A DNA stretch of 64,000 bases from Arenibacter hampyeongensis (GTDB taxonomy: Bacteria; Bacteroidota; Bacteroidia; Flavobacteriales; Flavobacteriaceae). The stretch spans positions 62,001-126,000 of the forward strand of contig NZ_PIOB01000011.1 of assembly GCF_002909255.1 (NCBI RefSeq). Direction: 5' to 3'. Made by a program: the position numbers and the translations under genes. Position 1 is the stretch's first letter, and each line of letters starts with the position of its first letter. Of this stretch, positions 1 to 9,431 are shown in pieces. The notes under the pieces are model-generated. The model was given only the letters and a program-made list of their open reading frames with translations. It was not told the origin of the DNA and ran no database searches.

Positions 1-1085
1 GCGGGCAGGTTGCTATAGTTACCGGGTCTAGATTAAAAATAGGCTATCATATTACATTAATCTTGTTAAGGGCCGGTGCAACTGTGGTGGCCACTACAAG
101 GTTTCCTGTGGATTCCGCATTGCGTTTCTCCAAGGAGGAGGATTTTCACGAATGGGGACACAGATTAAAAATACATGGCTTGGATCTAAGACATATACCA
201 AGTGTTGAAATCTTTTGCAATTTTATAGAACAACAATACGACCGATTGGATATTTTGATCAATAACGCTGCCCAAACAGTGAGAAGGCCGGCAGGATTTT
301 ACCAGCACCTGATGAAGAATGAGGAGGTTCCTTTACAGGAGTTACCCCCAAGGGCGCAAGAAGTATTGTCCGATCACGATTTTTGTCTACAGGAACTTAA
401 TAGCCTTACAAAAGGAACTGCAAGTATCCAAAATAATGCCTTGCCGGTTAATTGGCACGCGCCAGAACCGGGAATTGGTATAAGGGCCTCTGCCAAACTT
501 TCCCAGATTCCCTACAGTTTTGATAGTTCCCTTTCTACCAAGGAAGTTTTTCCCGAAGGAGAATTGGATGCCGACCTGCAGCAGGTTGATTTGCGCAAGA
601 CCAATAGCTGGAGATTGAAATTAGGGGAGATAGAGACCCCGGAAATGATAGAAGTACAATTGGTAAACGCCATTGCTCCCTTTGTACTTTGCAACCGCTT
701 GTCTAAACTTATGAGACAAGAAAATACGGGTAAAAAGCATATTATAAACGTTTCTGCCATGGAAGGTAAATTCCATAGGTTTTATAAGGAGGATCGTCAT
801 CCCCATACCAATATGGCCAAGGCGGCACTGAATATGATGACACATACTTCCGCATTGGATTTTGCCAAGGACGGGGTATTTATGAATGCTGTGGATACGG
901 GTTGGGTAACGGATGAGGACCCTATAGAATTGTCCAAAAGAAAGGAAGAAATCCATGACTTTCAACCTCCATTGGATATTGTAGATGGAGCCGCTAGGGT
1001 GTTGGATCCGTTGATCGACGGTATTAACACTGGTAAACATTGGTGCGGTAAGTTTCTTAAAGATTACCGTCCCATAGACTGGTAA
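1..1085 (+). CDS. SDR-family oxidoreductase, 5'-truncated
   Basis: This is a short-chain dehydrogenase/reductase-fold protein whose 5' end lies outside the window; the reading frame is open from base 3. The first visible residues form a Rossmann strand and glycine loop ([11 protein letters not shown]), the expected NAD(P)-binding motif. A later ILINNAA matches the SDR NNAG element, and INVSAMEG is the catalytic-Ser strand. The usual YxxxK motif reads TNMAK (bases about 812-826), so the Lys is present but the catalytic Tyr is Thr. An insertion of roughly 100 residues between the NNA element and the serine strand makes it larger than a classical 250-residue SDR. I recognise it as belonging to a group of large SDR-like proteins but cannot name a substrate. 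It faces the barrel-protein gene tail to tail, with 8 bases between them. Confidence 0.8.
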   Translation, partial: GQVAIVTGSRLKIGYHITLILLRAGATVVATTRFPVDSALRFSKEEDFHEWGHRLKIHGLDLRHIPSVEIFCNFIEQQYDRLDILINNAAQTVRRPAGFYQHLMKNEEVPLQELPPRAQEVLSDHDFCLQELNSLTKGTASIQNNALPVNWHAPEPGIGIRASAKLSQIPYSFDSSLSTKEVFPEGELDADLQQVDLRKTNSWRLKLGEIETPEMIEVQLVNAIAPFVLCNRLSKLMRQENTGKKHIINVSAMEGKFHRFYKEDRHPHTNMAKAALNMMTHTSALDFAKDGVFMNAVDTGWVTDEDPIELSKRKEEIHDFQPPLDIVDGAARVLDPLIDGINTGKHWCGKFLKDYRPIDW

Positions 1086-1093
1086 TCCGTTTT

Positions 1094-2242
1094 TTAATTA
1101 AAGGTATCTCTCAAGGAAGGGTCTATTTCCAAAGTTTTGCTTTTAGCGAAGCGGTAGGATACTCCAAAATTTATTAAATAATCGGCGAATGCAGCATCCC
1201 CATTTCTGGGACTTCCGGTACCTATTTCGGTTTGTTTATCCGTAACACTTTGGGGTCTATCTCTGCGAACGGCAAAAGGTACATTTAAATTTAAGGTAAA
1301 ATTCTGATACATATAAGCTATGCCGGGTTCTATGGATAGGACATTTCCTGGTCTACGAAAGCCTTCATTGCCCCCAATAATGTCCTTTACCGGTACGGCA
1401 TCAAATCGGGCACCCAAGGAAGTGGAAATATCATTGGACAAACTACAACTAAGGCCTGTGCGAACAGAATATTGGTCTGGTACGGCCATAATGGCCTCAT
1501 TTTCTAAAATAGGGCTAAGTGTCTCCCTAAAGGTCCTGATTCCATTGGTTTCCCTAGGGTTAAACAGGTAAAATCCACCGCCATAGGCAAATAGGCCGCT
1601 GGCTATTTTTTGGTAAAACTGTAAATCAATCGTAAATCCAAAACCACCATCCCCAGGTTGGATGGACTGGTCAACAGGGCGCACTTCAGGACTGCCTTCT
1701 GGCCCTACATTATAAAACACGTCCGTTGCATTATAATCACCGGTGGGTAGTTTTAACCCTAAACCAACCGCAAGGTTCCTATTGGGGTTCAAAGATGGAT
1801 CCAATAGCCAATATCCAATACCTGCCCTTATATCGGCCAAACCCCGTGAAAAAGTACTGTTTCTTTCTTCCCTACCGTGCTCATAGAGGGAAGACCTCGC
1901 ATTTATTACCGTTGGTATTGTAATACTGGTGTAAAACCTCTCGGAAATACCATAGGTAAGGAAAAAGTCCCACGCATGGGAATGATTAATTACCTCGGTA
2001 TTATTCGCAACTCTATCTGCTTCCTCCTTCGTACCCCTAAAATGCCTAAAGGATTTGAAATATCTATAATTCATGCCTATTTGAAGGTCGCCCTTGCCCA
2101 AAAGATTATTTTCCAGACTGTTTCCCACACAGGAGGAAAAGTGTCTAATAGCTACACATCCTTGGGCACTTATACTTGTGGTATTCAAGACAAGTGTAAC
2201 TAAAAGAATGCCTATTATATGGGTAACCTGATTTTTTTGCAT
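1094..2242 (-). CDS. Outer-membrane beta-barrel protein, transporter-like
   Basis: A 382-residue protein with an N-terminal signal peptide (hydrophobic residues about 9-25, cleavage after SISAQ). It is followed by alternating aromatic and polar strands typical of an outer-membrane barrel (repeated patterns such as LQIGMNYRYF, FTIDLQFYQK, LNLNVPFAVRR), ending near FGVSYRF. Layout and length resemble the MetA/phenol-degradation type or generic transporter barrels of Bacteroidota. Two cysteines in the mature N-terminus (GCVAI, SSCVG) could form a disulfide. No substrate can be inferred. It lies downstream of the DoxX-like gene on the same strand across a 175-base gap, so co-transcription is possible but unproven. 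Confidence 0.6.
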   Translation of the reverse strand: MQKNQVTHIIGILLVTLVLNTTSISAQGCVAIRHFSSCVGNSLENNLLGKGDLQIGMNYRYFKSFRHFRGTKEEADRVANNTEVINHSHAWDFFLTYGISERFYTSITIPTVINARSSLYEHGREERNSTFSRGLADIRAGIGYWLLDPSLNPNRNLAVGLGLKLPTGDYNATDVFYNVGPEGSPEVRPVDQSIQPGDGGFGFTIDLQFYQKIASGLFAYGGGFYLFNPRETNGIRTFRETLSPILENEAIMAVPDQYSVRTGLSCSLSNDISTSLGARFDAVPVKDIIGGNEGFRRPGNVLSIEPGIAYMYQNFTLNLNVPFAVRRDRPQSVTDKQTEIGTGSPRNGDAAFADYLINFGVSYRFAKSKTLEIDPSLRDTFN

Positions 2243-2417
2243 GTATTGGAATTTAAGGCATGGTTTTCTTCAATATATCTTAATGATACCAAATGGATAG
2301 ATCTAATTAATAAAGGGAAAATTATGAATATTTTGTCCACTTCCACCACGTGCCACTGGCCTCCAATGTAATTGTAAGACAGCTCTTAGTGTTTTGTGAC
2401 GAAGTTTTTTCCTCACA

Positions 2418-2834
2418 TCAGGAAGCCCTATTGTACGGCCTTTGATATATTAAAAGTAAGGCGCTGATAATCACGATATTCTTAATTATATATTGCCCTA
2501 CCAAGGTGAGGGAAAACGGAGCTTTGGAAAATGAGATTTCAGGAAAAAACACTACCGGAATAAAAGTTAGGACGAGATGGATAAGTGCTACAACAATAAT
2601 TCTTCTGAGTTGCAGATTAAAAATCAAGCAAAGACCAATAGCCGCCTCAATTATGGCAAGTAATAATATCCCCGCATTTTCCGAAACGAGATTAAAGGTT
2701 AATAAAGATATAGTTTGTTTGGCCAGCAAATCCGCAGGACTCAATCCGGGGAAAAATTTAAGGAATCCAAACCAAAGGTATACGACACCTATGCTTATAC
2801 CTAGCATTCTGCCATTTTGGGTTAATCGGATCAT
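2418..2834 (-). CDS. DoxX-like integral membrane protein
   Basis: A 138-residue protein with four predicted membrane helices (about residues 10-30, 45-70, 75-100 and 110-132). The first helix contains the YLWFGFLKFFPGLSPA pattern seen in DoxX-family small membrane proteins. The family is linked to quinone or redox functions in some bacteria, but many members have no known role. The ATG at the 5' end follows a stop-rich region and matches the usual family length. The gap to 2243 on its 3' side carries no gene I can support; a 37-codon frame starting with GTG directly after the stop has no recognisable content. Confidence 0.65.
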   Translation of the reverse strand: MIRLTQNGRMLGISIGVVYLWFGFLKFFPGLSPADLLAKQTISLLTFNLVSENAGILLLAIIEAAIGLCLIFNLQLRRIIVVALIHLVLTFIPVVFFPEISFSKAPFSLTLVGQYIIKNIVIISALLLIYQRPYNRAS

Positions 2835-2919
2835 TTATTACTGTTTGTTGGTATTGATTTTATTTACAGATAGACTATGAATGTCCTTAATAAAAACAAA
2901 CCGGTTTTATAAGCTTATT

Positions 2920-4431
2920 TTATTGGTTGACCGTAGTACCACCTTCACCTATTAGCTGCAGATATTTTTTATAATGATGCCTTGCTACCAGTCTGCCCAA
3001 TTCCAATCCTGCAACATTATCGGCCTGTATGTGGTATCCTCCCATTACTCTTGATATACCTGCCATTTCGGCTGTTTCGGTAAAAGTTGGGAATTTTAAG
3101 GTAACCGGGTCGTCCAGATTAACGGTTTCAGTAAGGGCTCCTGGAACCAATTCCACTTCTGAACCAAATTGATCGTCTCCGGTAAATAATCGTAGAGCCT
3201 CCGCGCAGCCACCACTTATGGTACTATGGCCTGAAACGTAGCTCGGGAATGGCGGACACAGAAAGGCATCAGGGGAATAAGGTCTCCAATCCTTCCCTTT
3301 CATTTCAACCATACCTTTATCGGGACCACCCCAGGCCTTGATTACCTTGTCTTGATAGTAATCGTGTACCAAGGCATAAGGACGTGCATAATCATAATAC
3401 ATTTTGGAATCCCAGCAAGAGATAAAGGCATCCATGGCAACTGATTCTACCAAAAAATACATCTTTACGTCTTGGTCCAAAGTATGGTTGTCCCTCAAGG
3501 ATACGTCCTGAGCAAATTTTAACCAATGCCCGGCTTGTTGTACTGATTTAGGTCCATCTCTCATAAATTCTACGAGTGCCTTGTTTTCTGGAGTTAAATT
3601 TGCCTGAAGGTCAATTACCTCTTGAACTTCTTTTTCCAATTGTTTGGAACCAACCATAGGGGGAGGTCCTGGTCTAAACTGATCTGCAGTCTCCAACAAC
3701 AAAGGTTTTACTTTTTGCCAATATGGGGTTAAGCAGCCTGGATTGTATTTATTGCCGTCCTCATCTATAAAATATTTTGGCTGCCACCTATTGAGGTCAA
3801 TATTTTTATCAATATCATTTACGGGCTTATAATTGGTGTAATCAAAGTAGGGCTGTCCACCAGACCCTTCCACCTCTCCATATTGGTTGGAACCGTCATT
3901 TCGGCGAGCTTCTATTACCATATCTGCGGCTAGGTTGCCAACTCCCTCAGGTGTGGCTGGATCCCTGGACTCGTTATCCGGGTCAAGTCCCAATTGGATC
4001 ATCTTTTCCCTAAATAGGGTGCTGTCGGAATAATAGTATTCCCTTAACGCTCTATAAGCAGCATAACTCACCGCTATTTCTTTGTTCTTAAGAATTCTGT
4101 CGTTCACAGGGAAACGCTTTACATTTTTAAGGTACACCGGTTGTGACTTTTCATCGTAACGTGTCCAGGCATCAAACATAGCGGTGAAAATCAATCCGAG
4201 ATATCTTGAGGTAACTGTTGGTCTTGGTTTAAAGCGGTCTGTATCGTTGGCAGTACCTTCCAAAGCCATATAGGCCCATTGGAACGCTATATTGTCCTTT
4301 CCCCGTGGCTCGTCGGCCAGGGTTATTTGATTGTCTGCCATGTTTTTGGAATGTTTGGACTGGTCTTTACAGCCAATAAATCCAAAAAATAAAATGGAGA
4401 GTATAGGTATAAAAAATGATTTAGAGTTCAT
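2920..4431 (-). CDS. Vanadium-haloperoxidase/PAP2-type lipoprotein
   Basis: About 503 residues from the ATG at 4431. I prefer this start over an in-frame ATG 24 bases upstream because it gives a clean lipoprotein signal (MNSKSFF, hydrophobic core, FIGC lipobox). All three acid phosphatase/vanadium-haloperoxidase motifs are visible: K-x6-RP (KMYYDYARP, about residue 343), PSYVSGHS (about 399-406) and SRVMGGYH (about 460-467). They supply the Lys, two Arg, Ser and two His that bind phosphate or vanadate. Family knowledge: PAP2 phosphatases and vanadium chloro/bromoperoxidases share this site, and sequence alone does not separate the activities. The size and the SGHS motif fit the vanadium-dependent haloperoxidase group of Bacteroidota. 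The product is probably anchored in a membrane facing the periplasm or surface. Confidence 0.75.
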   Translation of the reverse strand: MNSKSFFIPILSILFFGFIGCKDQSKHSKNMADNQITLADEPRGKDNIAFQWAYMALEGTANDTDRFKPRPTVTSRYLGLIFTAMFDAWTRYDEKSQPVYLKNVKRFPVNDRILKNKEIAVSYAAYRALREYYYSDSTLFREKMIQLGLDPDNESRDPATPEGVGNLAADMVIEARRNDGSNQYGEVEGSGGQPYFDYTNYKPVNDIDKNIDLNRWQPKYFIDEDGNKYNPGCLTPYWQKVKPLLLETADQFRPGPPPMVGSKQLEKEVQEVIDLQANLTPENKALVEFMRDGPKSVQQAGHWLKFAQDVSLRDNHTLDQDVKMYFLVESVAMDAFISCWDSKMYYDYARPYALVHDYYQDKVIKAWGGPDKGMVEMKGKDWRPYSPDAFLCPPFPSYVSGHSTISGGCAEALRLFTGDDQFGSEVELVPGALTETVNLDDPVTLKFPTFTETAEMAGISRVMGGYHIQADNVAGLELGRLVARHHYKKYLQLIGEGGTTVNQ

Positions 4432-4542
4432 GTTAGTCGGTTTTATAAGTAACAATAGTAGAATTTTAGATGGCGTAAAAATTATTTTTTATACGAATTG
4501 CTTATATTGCTTGATGAAATAGGTAATTTATTGGATAAGGGC

Positions 4543-5229
4543 ATGAGGTGTTTAATTGTTGATGATGATCCGTTGATTTGTGATTTACTTGAGCACTTTT
4601 GCAGTAAGATCGATGATATTAAAAGTGTTACTACAACCGTATCTGGGTTTGAATCTATTAATCTTATAAATAGTTCATCATTTGATCTTATTTTTTTAGA
4701 CTTTAATTTACCGGATATTACCGGTAAGGATATCTTGGACCTGAATCCCAACTCGGCGGTGATAATGGTTACTTCCAATAAGGAATTTGCGCCGGATTCC
4801 TATAATTATCCTATAGTTGTGGATTATTTGGTGAAACCTATAGACTTTCCAAGGTTTTATAAGGGATTCTCAAAAGCCAAGGAGTATATTTCTGCGAATA
4901 ACAAAGTGCCTGAAAAAGATTCCCGTATATTTATAAAGGAAGGTGGGAAATTGCTGAAAATAAAACTGAAAGAAGTTGCCTATTTTAAGTCCGAGGCCAA
5001 TTACATATCCATTGTTTTTAAAAACAAGAAAATACTGACCTTGATGGCCTTGAAGGACCTCGAGCCAAAGCTTCCCGAATTTTTTCAACGTGTGCATCGC
5101 TCCTATATCATAAATCTCAACATGATAGAAGTTATACAAACCGGTGCCGTAGAAATAAATAACGAACACATACCGGTAAGTCAACGGTATGCTCCAGAGT
5201 TGCTTAGGAAGATCGATCTTTTAAATTGA
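4543..5229 (+). CDS. LytTR-family response regulator
   Basis: A 228-residue response regulator starting at the ATG at 4543 (MRCLIVDDDP); the open frame extends 45 bases further upstream, but the receiver fold begins here. The receiver domain covers residues 1-120, with the acidic pocket DDD at 7-9, phosphoacceptor Asp at about 53 (FLDFNLPD), Thr/Ser in VTSN, and Lys in VKPID. A LytTR DNA-binding domain follows (about 130-228, with YFKSEANYISI and VHRSYIINL). The family binds DNA and regulates transcription after phosphorylation. Its last 26 bases overlap the end of the hybrid kinase gene on the opposite strand, which is a candidate partner. Confidence 0.88.
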   Translation: MRCLIVDDDPLICDLLEHFCSKIDDIKSVTTTVSGFESINLINSSSFDLIFLDFNLPDITGKDILDLNPNSAVIMVTSNKEFAPDSYNYPIVVDYLVKPIDFPRFYKGFSKAKEYISANNKVPEKDSRIFIKEGGKLLKIKLKEVAYFKSEANYISIVFKNKKILTLMALKDLEPKLPEFFQRVHRSYIINLNMIEVIQTGAVEINNEHIPVSQRYAPELLRKIDLLN

Positions 5230-7846
5230 GATATATCTCTGCTCTAAAGCAGCATAAATAATAGGCAAAGGCATTATTTATTACCCTCAGTTCATCACTA
5301 TTTATAGAAATAATTCTTTCCGGAAGTACCTTGGAGAGGGTAGTTAATCCAAGAATATTGATATGGGCAATTAGTTTGTGCATTATTGATTCCCAAATAT
5401 CCTGGTCTTTGGCCTCCATATTTTTGTTTATTTGGTTGATATAGTTTTTGAATTCGGTCTCCAGTAATTTTAGGACCTTATCAATTTTGTGGGTGTCATT
5501 GTCATAATTCTTATAGATACTTGAAAAATCTGGGGATTCAAATTCATTGCTGCCCAAAATTTTATATACGGTATCCTTAAACCGATCAATTGGGAAGGGT
5601 TTTTGAAAATATTCACTCTTTAACTTCCCACTTTCAACAGGGTCTAAGGCGGAAACAAGAATAAGCGGACAGTTTATTTTTTTAGTTTTGATCCAGTCGT
5701 TCAAGTTATCCTGTATTTTTTCATTCTCCAGCATCAGATCACTTATTATTAAATCTGGAGAATTGGCCTTTATTATGTTCAAAGCCCCTTCCAATGAATT
5801 TGTATGCATTATGGTAATGCTGCCTGATTTTAGAACATAATTTATTAATTCGGAAGTGGACACATCGTCCTCTATGTGCAGAATATTGTATTGACCACTT
5901 AGTTGTGGCAGGGGGAAGGTCGACAAAGGAAAAGATTTTGGCAATTTAAGGGATGAGGTGGAAAGGGTTGGCAGACTCACCCAAAATTCAGAGCCTATTT
6001 CTTTTTGTGAGGAAGCCCGTAATGTACCTCCGAATAGTGTTGTTAATTGTTTAACAATGGACAGGCCAAGGCCATAACTGCCGTATCTTCCAGACAAATC
6101 GTTTTTTTCCATAAAAAAACGATCATTGATTCTATTTAGGTTTTTTGGAAGTACGCCTACACCAGTATCGTTCACTTTAATATTTAACTCTTGACTTTCA
6201 ATGCCATTGATATAGGCGGACAGGTCAATAGTGCCCTTCTTGGTGTATTTTATGGCATTCACCACTAGGTTTGTAACAATTTGTGTTAATCTCAAGGCAT
6301 CGGTCTGATATAGCCCGGTTTTAAGTTTATCGTCAATTTTTAGGTTGAATGTTAGCCCTTTTTGAACTGCTTCGTATAAATATGTAGAATGAATATCCCT
6401 CAAGAGTTCCGCAATATTGGTTGGCTCCAATTCAATTTGAAGTTTGCCTTCAACCAATTTTTGGTGATCCAAAACGTCGTAGACCAAGCCGGCCAAACTA
6501 TTGGAACTTCTTTCCAAGGCATGGATTATGGGTAACTGGGAATCGGACGCATTTTTATACAACAGTTTTGTAAGGCCTAAAATGGCGTTAAGGGGAGTGC
6601 GCAATTCATGGCTCATGTTTTGCAAAAATTCATCACGCTGTTTTCTTGCAGTATGTTCTTTTTCCAGGGCCGTGTTCAGTTCAAGCACATTTTGATCAAT
6701 TTTGACCTTCATTTTGGAGAAAGTATTGGCAAGAATTCCAATTTCGTCCTTTCTATTGGTAGGGAGTGAATGTTCCTCCGGAATTCCCTGGTCATAATTG
6801 CTGATCGCCTTGGTTATTTTGGTAATTTTTTTGGAAAATAGATTAGTGAAAAACCATGATAGCAAAATGGAAAACAAGCATACCCAAAGTAAGGTTTGTA
6901 TACTTTGCGAACGTACAGTAAGCGCATTTTTTAGTAGAATATTCTGTTCCATATTGGAAATCAGAAATATTTTTCGCTTTCCATCGAAATACGGTAACTC
7001 TTTGAGATAACTTAAATAATTGCCATCGGGAGACTTTGTAAGTTGCCGAAATCCCTCTTTTAATGGTTCAATGGAATTTTCTCCTATATTGTAATCGGAG
7101 AAAAAATTCTGGAATTCTTTGGTCTGTAGGCCGAACTGCTGCGACCTGTCGTGGGAATACAAGTACTGGCCCTTGGAATCAATTAAATAAAATTGACTGT
7201 CACTACCAGCTATTTGATCCAAATTACGATATAACGGATTTAAGTTAATATTGATAATAAGGATACCAACTTTTTCGTTTTCACTGTTAAAAATGGGACT
7301 TGCAACCCGCAGGGTAGGGGTGTATGGAGAACTTATTACGCCGTATTCTTCGTTTAGATTAATATTGGAAAAATAGTGTTCCCCTTGATTTATCTGAATC
7401 GCCTCCTTAAAATATTCACGGTCCCCTTTTTGTTGCAGATTGTTGGATTTGTGCACAATGCCCTTTTCCTTGTTAAAGCGAATAATTTCTTTCCCGTTCT
7501 CATCGGCTTCGAGCAATCTAATTTGAAAATAGGTTTCTTTGTTTTCAAGTATAATCCTAAAAAGTTGATCTATATCGCTGGAGGTTTTTATCGAGGGATT
7601 GTAAATATGCTCCTGTATGGTTGGACTCAAAGCTATTACTGCAATGTCATTGGTTACTTCGTTAAGCAACGCATAGAACGATAGTTCCGCCAATTCAGAG
7701 GCCTGTATTATACGTTCTTTCGAATGTGCCGTTATAGCTTGGGATGCTTTTTTGAAAACTAAATACCCAGAAAGGAGGATGGTAAAAATAATTAGGCCGG
7801 TAAAGAATAGGGCAAAACGCGTTACTATGGAATGTCTTAAATTCAT
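5204..7846 (-). CDS. Hybrid sensor kinase: Cache, HAMP, HisKA, HATPase, receiver, Hpt
   Basis: An 880-residue transmembrane hybrid histidine kinase. Visible parts in order: first membrane helix (about 10-32), a periplasmic Cache-like sensor (about 60-300), second helix (about 315-338), HAMP linker (about 340-390), and HisKA with MSHELRTPLN and phospho-His about 413. The ATPase domain follows with N box LVVNAIKYT (about 527-535), G1 DTGVGV and G2 YGLGLSIVKQL. A receiver domain has acceptor Asp about 703 (IISDLML). A helical tail carries MHKLIAH, with a candidate Hpt phospho-His about 823. This order implies an intramolecular His-Asp-His relay that could feed a separate regulator. The convergent LytTR gene overlaps the 3' end by 26 bases and is the obvious candidate. 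The Hpt call rests on one short motif and helix pattern and is less certain than the rest. Confidence 0.88.
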   Translation of the reverse strand: MNLRHSIVTRFALFFTGLIIFTILLSGYLVFKKASQAITAHSKERIIQASELAELSFYALLNEVTNDIAVIALSPTIQEHIYNPSIKTSSDIDQLFRIILENKETYFQIRLLEADENGKEIIRFNKEKGIVHKSNNLQQKGDREYFKEAIQINQGEHYFSNINLNEEYGVISSPYTPTLRVASPIFNSENEKVGILIININLNPLYRNLDQIAGSDSQFYLIDSKGQYLYSHDRSQQFGLQTKEFQNFFSDYNIGENSIEPLKEGFRQLTKSPDGNYLSYLKELPYFDGKRKIFLISNMEQNILLKNALTVRSQSIQTLLWVCLFSILLSWFFTNLFSKKITKITKAISNYDQGIPEEHSLPTNRKDEIGILANTFSKMKVKIDQNVLELNTALEKEHTARKQRDEFLQNMSHELRTPLNAILGLTKLLYKNASDSQLPIIHALERSSNSLAGLVYDVLDHQKLVEGKLQIELEPTNIAELLRDIHSTYLYEAVQKGLTFNLKIDDKLKTGLYQTDALRLTQIVTNLVVNAIKYTKKGTIDLSAYINGIESQELNIKVNDTGVGVLPKNLNRINDRFFMEKNDLSGRYGSYGLGLSIVKQLTTLFGGTLRASSQKEIGSEFWVSLPTLSTSSLKLPKSFPLSTFPLPQLSGQYNILHIEDDVSTSELINYVLKSGSITIMHTNSLEGALNIIKANSPDLIISDLMLENEKIQDNLNDWIKTKKINCPLILVSALDPVESGKLKSEYFQKPFPIDRFKDTVYKILGSNEFESPDFSSIYKNYDNDTHKIDKVLKLLETEFKNYINQINKNMEAKDQDIWESIMHKLIAHINILGLTTLSKVLPERIISINSDELRVINNAFAYYLCCFRAEIYLNLKDRSS

Positions 7847-8048
7847 TTAATGGCCAATATAAAGTATATAAAACTAATTTATTCTTTATTGAATTGAAAA
7901 CAAAAGCTTTTGGTAGCGTTCTTCTGTCCTTGTCTTGAGAATTCTGTTTCTTAAAAATCTATATGAACTTTTGGGTCTAAAACTAATATTATTGGCGTTT
8001 TGTGCTGGTGAATATTATTAAGTTGAATAAAAAAATAACCATTTTCGC

Positions 8049-8056
8049 TATATTTG
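8049..8056 (+). promoter_or_regulatory. Putative -7 promoter element
   Basis: TATATTTG matches the Bacteroidota -7 consensus TAnnTTTG and lies 28 bases before the ATG of the sterol-desaturase-family gene. The nearest upstream TTG (8023-8025) is 23 bases away, slightly beyond usual spacing, so only the -7 box is convincing. Confidence 0.4.
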
Positions 8057-8084
8057 TTGGAGCCTATAAAATTAACATTGATCA

Positions 8085-9353
8085 ATGGAAACCTACGCCA
8101 CGGCACTTTTATACGCCATCCCATTTTTTGTAATCCTTTTGACCATAGAAATAACCTATGGCTATTTTGTAAAGAAACAAATGCATAAGGTTATGGACAC
8201 CGTTTCCAGTATTAGTTCTGGACTTACCAATATTATCAAGGATACATTGGGGCTTGCATTGGTAGTGGTATCCTATCCCTACTTATTGGAGCATTTGGCA
8301 ATTACTGAAATTAAGGCTACATGGTTGGTTTGGCTCCTAGCTTTTATTGTGCTCGATTTTGCTGGTTACTGGAACCATAGGTTAAGCCATAAGATTAATA
8401 TTTTTTGGAATCAGCATGTAATTCACCACAGCAGTGAGGAATTTAATTTGGCCTGTGCCCTTAGACAACCTATAAGCAATCTGATAGGCTATTTTTCCCT
8501 GTTCCTAATCCCGGCAGCGGTTTTGGGAGTTCCCCATTTAGTAATAGCTATTTTGGCCCCCATACATTTGTTTGCACAGTTTTGGTACCATACCAGACAT
8601 ATTGGAAAAATGGGTTGGTTGGAGTATTTTTTGGTTACCCCTTCCCAGCACCGGGTACACCATGCCATAAATCCGGAATACATAGATAAAAACTTAGGGC
8701 AAATACTTTGTGTTTGGGATCGTATGTTTGGTACATTTCAAGAGGAATTGGAGGAGGTTCCTCCCCAATACGGAGTATTGAAGCCTGTTGGAACCTGGAA
8801 CCCCGTCATCATCAATTTTCAGCATATATGGAGGATATTCCAAGACGCCTGGCGAACAAAAAGATTTTGGGATAAAATACGCATTTGGTTTATGCCCACG
8901 GGCTGGAGACCAGATGATGTTAAGGAAAAGTATCCTATGGTTATTATTGAGGACGTTTACCACTTTAAAAGATATGAATCACATGCAACCAATAGGTTGA
9001 AGCAATATGCAATTTTTCAAATGCTGGCAAGTTTGGGATTAATGATGTTTATGTTCTTTAATTATACAGAAATTGGCTTTGAAGGTCTACTGGTTTTTAG
9101 TGGTTTTATTTTTGTGGGAATCTATGGATATACCACTCTTATGGATAGGGAAAAGTATGCTGTAGCGATAGAGTTGATCAGGGGACTTGCCGGAATTTTA
9201 TGGATAGCTTATTTTGGGGATTGGTTTGGTCTAAATTCTTACCTTCCATTAGGAAATTTATGGATAGGGGGCTATTTCTTTTTTACAATTTTAGGTGGAA
9301 TATATTTTACCTATTTTGAAAATAAGGAAAACCAATTAAATATGGTTTCATAG
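8085..9353 (+). CDS. Sterol desaturase / fatty acid hydroxylase family protein
   Basis: A 422-residue membrane enzyme. Histidine clusters typical of the di-iron fatty acid hydroxylase superfamily are present: HRLSH (about 98-102), HVIHH (about 111-115), HTRH (about 169-172) and HRVHH (about 189-193), between hydrophobic helices. The C-terminal third adds further membrane segments (about 335-410), giving a two-part architecture similar to alkylglycerol monooxygenase-like members. The expected reaction is O2-dependent hydroxylation or desaturation of a lipid at the membrane; the substrate cannot be read from sequence. It stands alone, with its own candidate -7 element upstream and the oppositely oriented ACBP gene downstream. 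Confidence 0.82.
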   Translation: METYATALLYAIPFFVILLTIEITYGYFVKKQMHKVMDTVSSISSGLTNIIKDTLGLALVVVSYPYLLEHLAITEIKATWLVWLLAFIVLDFAGYWNHRLSHKINIFWNQHVIHHSSEEFNLACALRQPISNLIGYFSLFLIPAAVLGVPHLVIAILAPIHLFAQFWYHTRHIGKMGWLEYFLVTPSQHRVHHAINPEYIDKNLGQILCVWDRMFGTFQEELEEVPPQYGVLKPVGTWNPVIINFQHIWRIFQDAWRTKRFWDKIRIWFMPTGWRPDDVKEKYPMVIIEDVYHFKRYESHATNRLKQYAIFQMLASLGLMMFMFFNYTEIGFEGLLVFSGFIFVGIYGYTTLMDREKYAVAIELIRGLAGILWIAYFGDWFGLNSYLPLGNLWIGGYFFFTILGGIYFTYFENKENQLNMVS

Positions 9354-9431
9354 AATTTTCACGAAGCGTCTTTTGGGAATAAATACTTTTAAATAGGCGG
9401 TTTTGACAAGAAATAAAGTAATGGACTTTCC

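Noticed and set aside
2324..2371. Plus-strand mini-frame MNILSTSTTCHWPPM that resembles a leader peptide
   Set aside because: No promoter, no downstream terminator and no biosynthetic gene follow it on this strand.
2303..2416. 37-codon GTG frame directly after the DoxX-like stop
   Set aside because: No family pattern, no ATG, and the other minus-strand frames of the region are equally open, so there is no support for translation.
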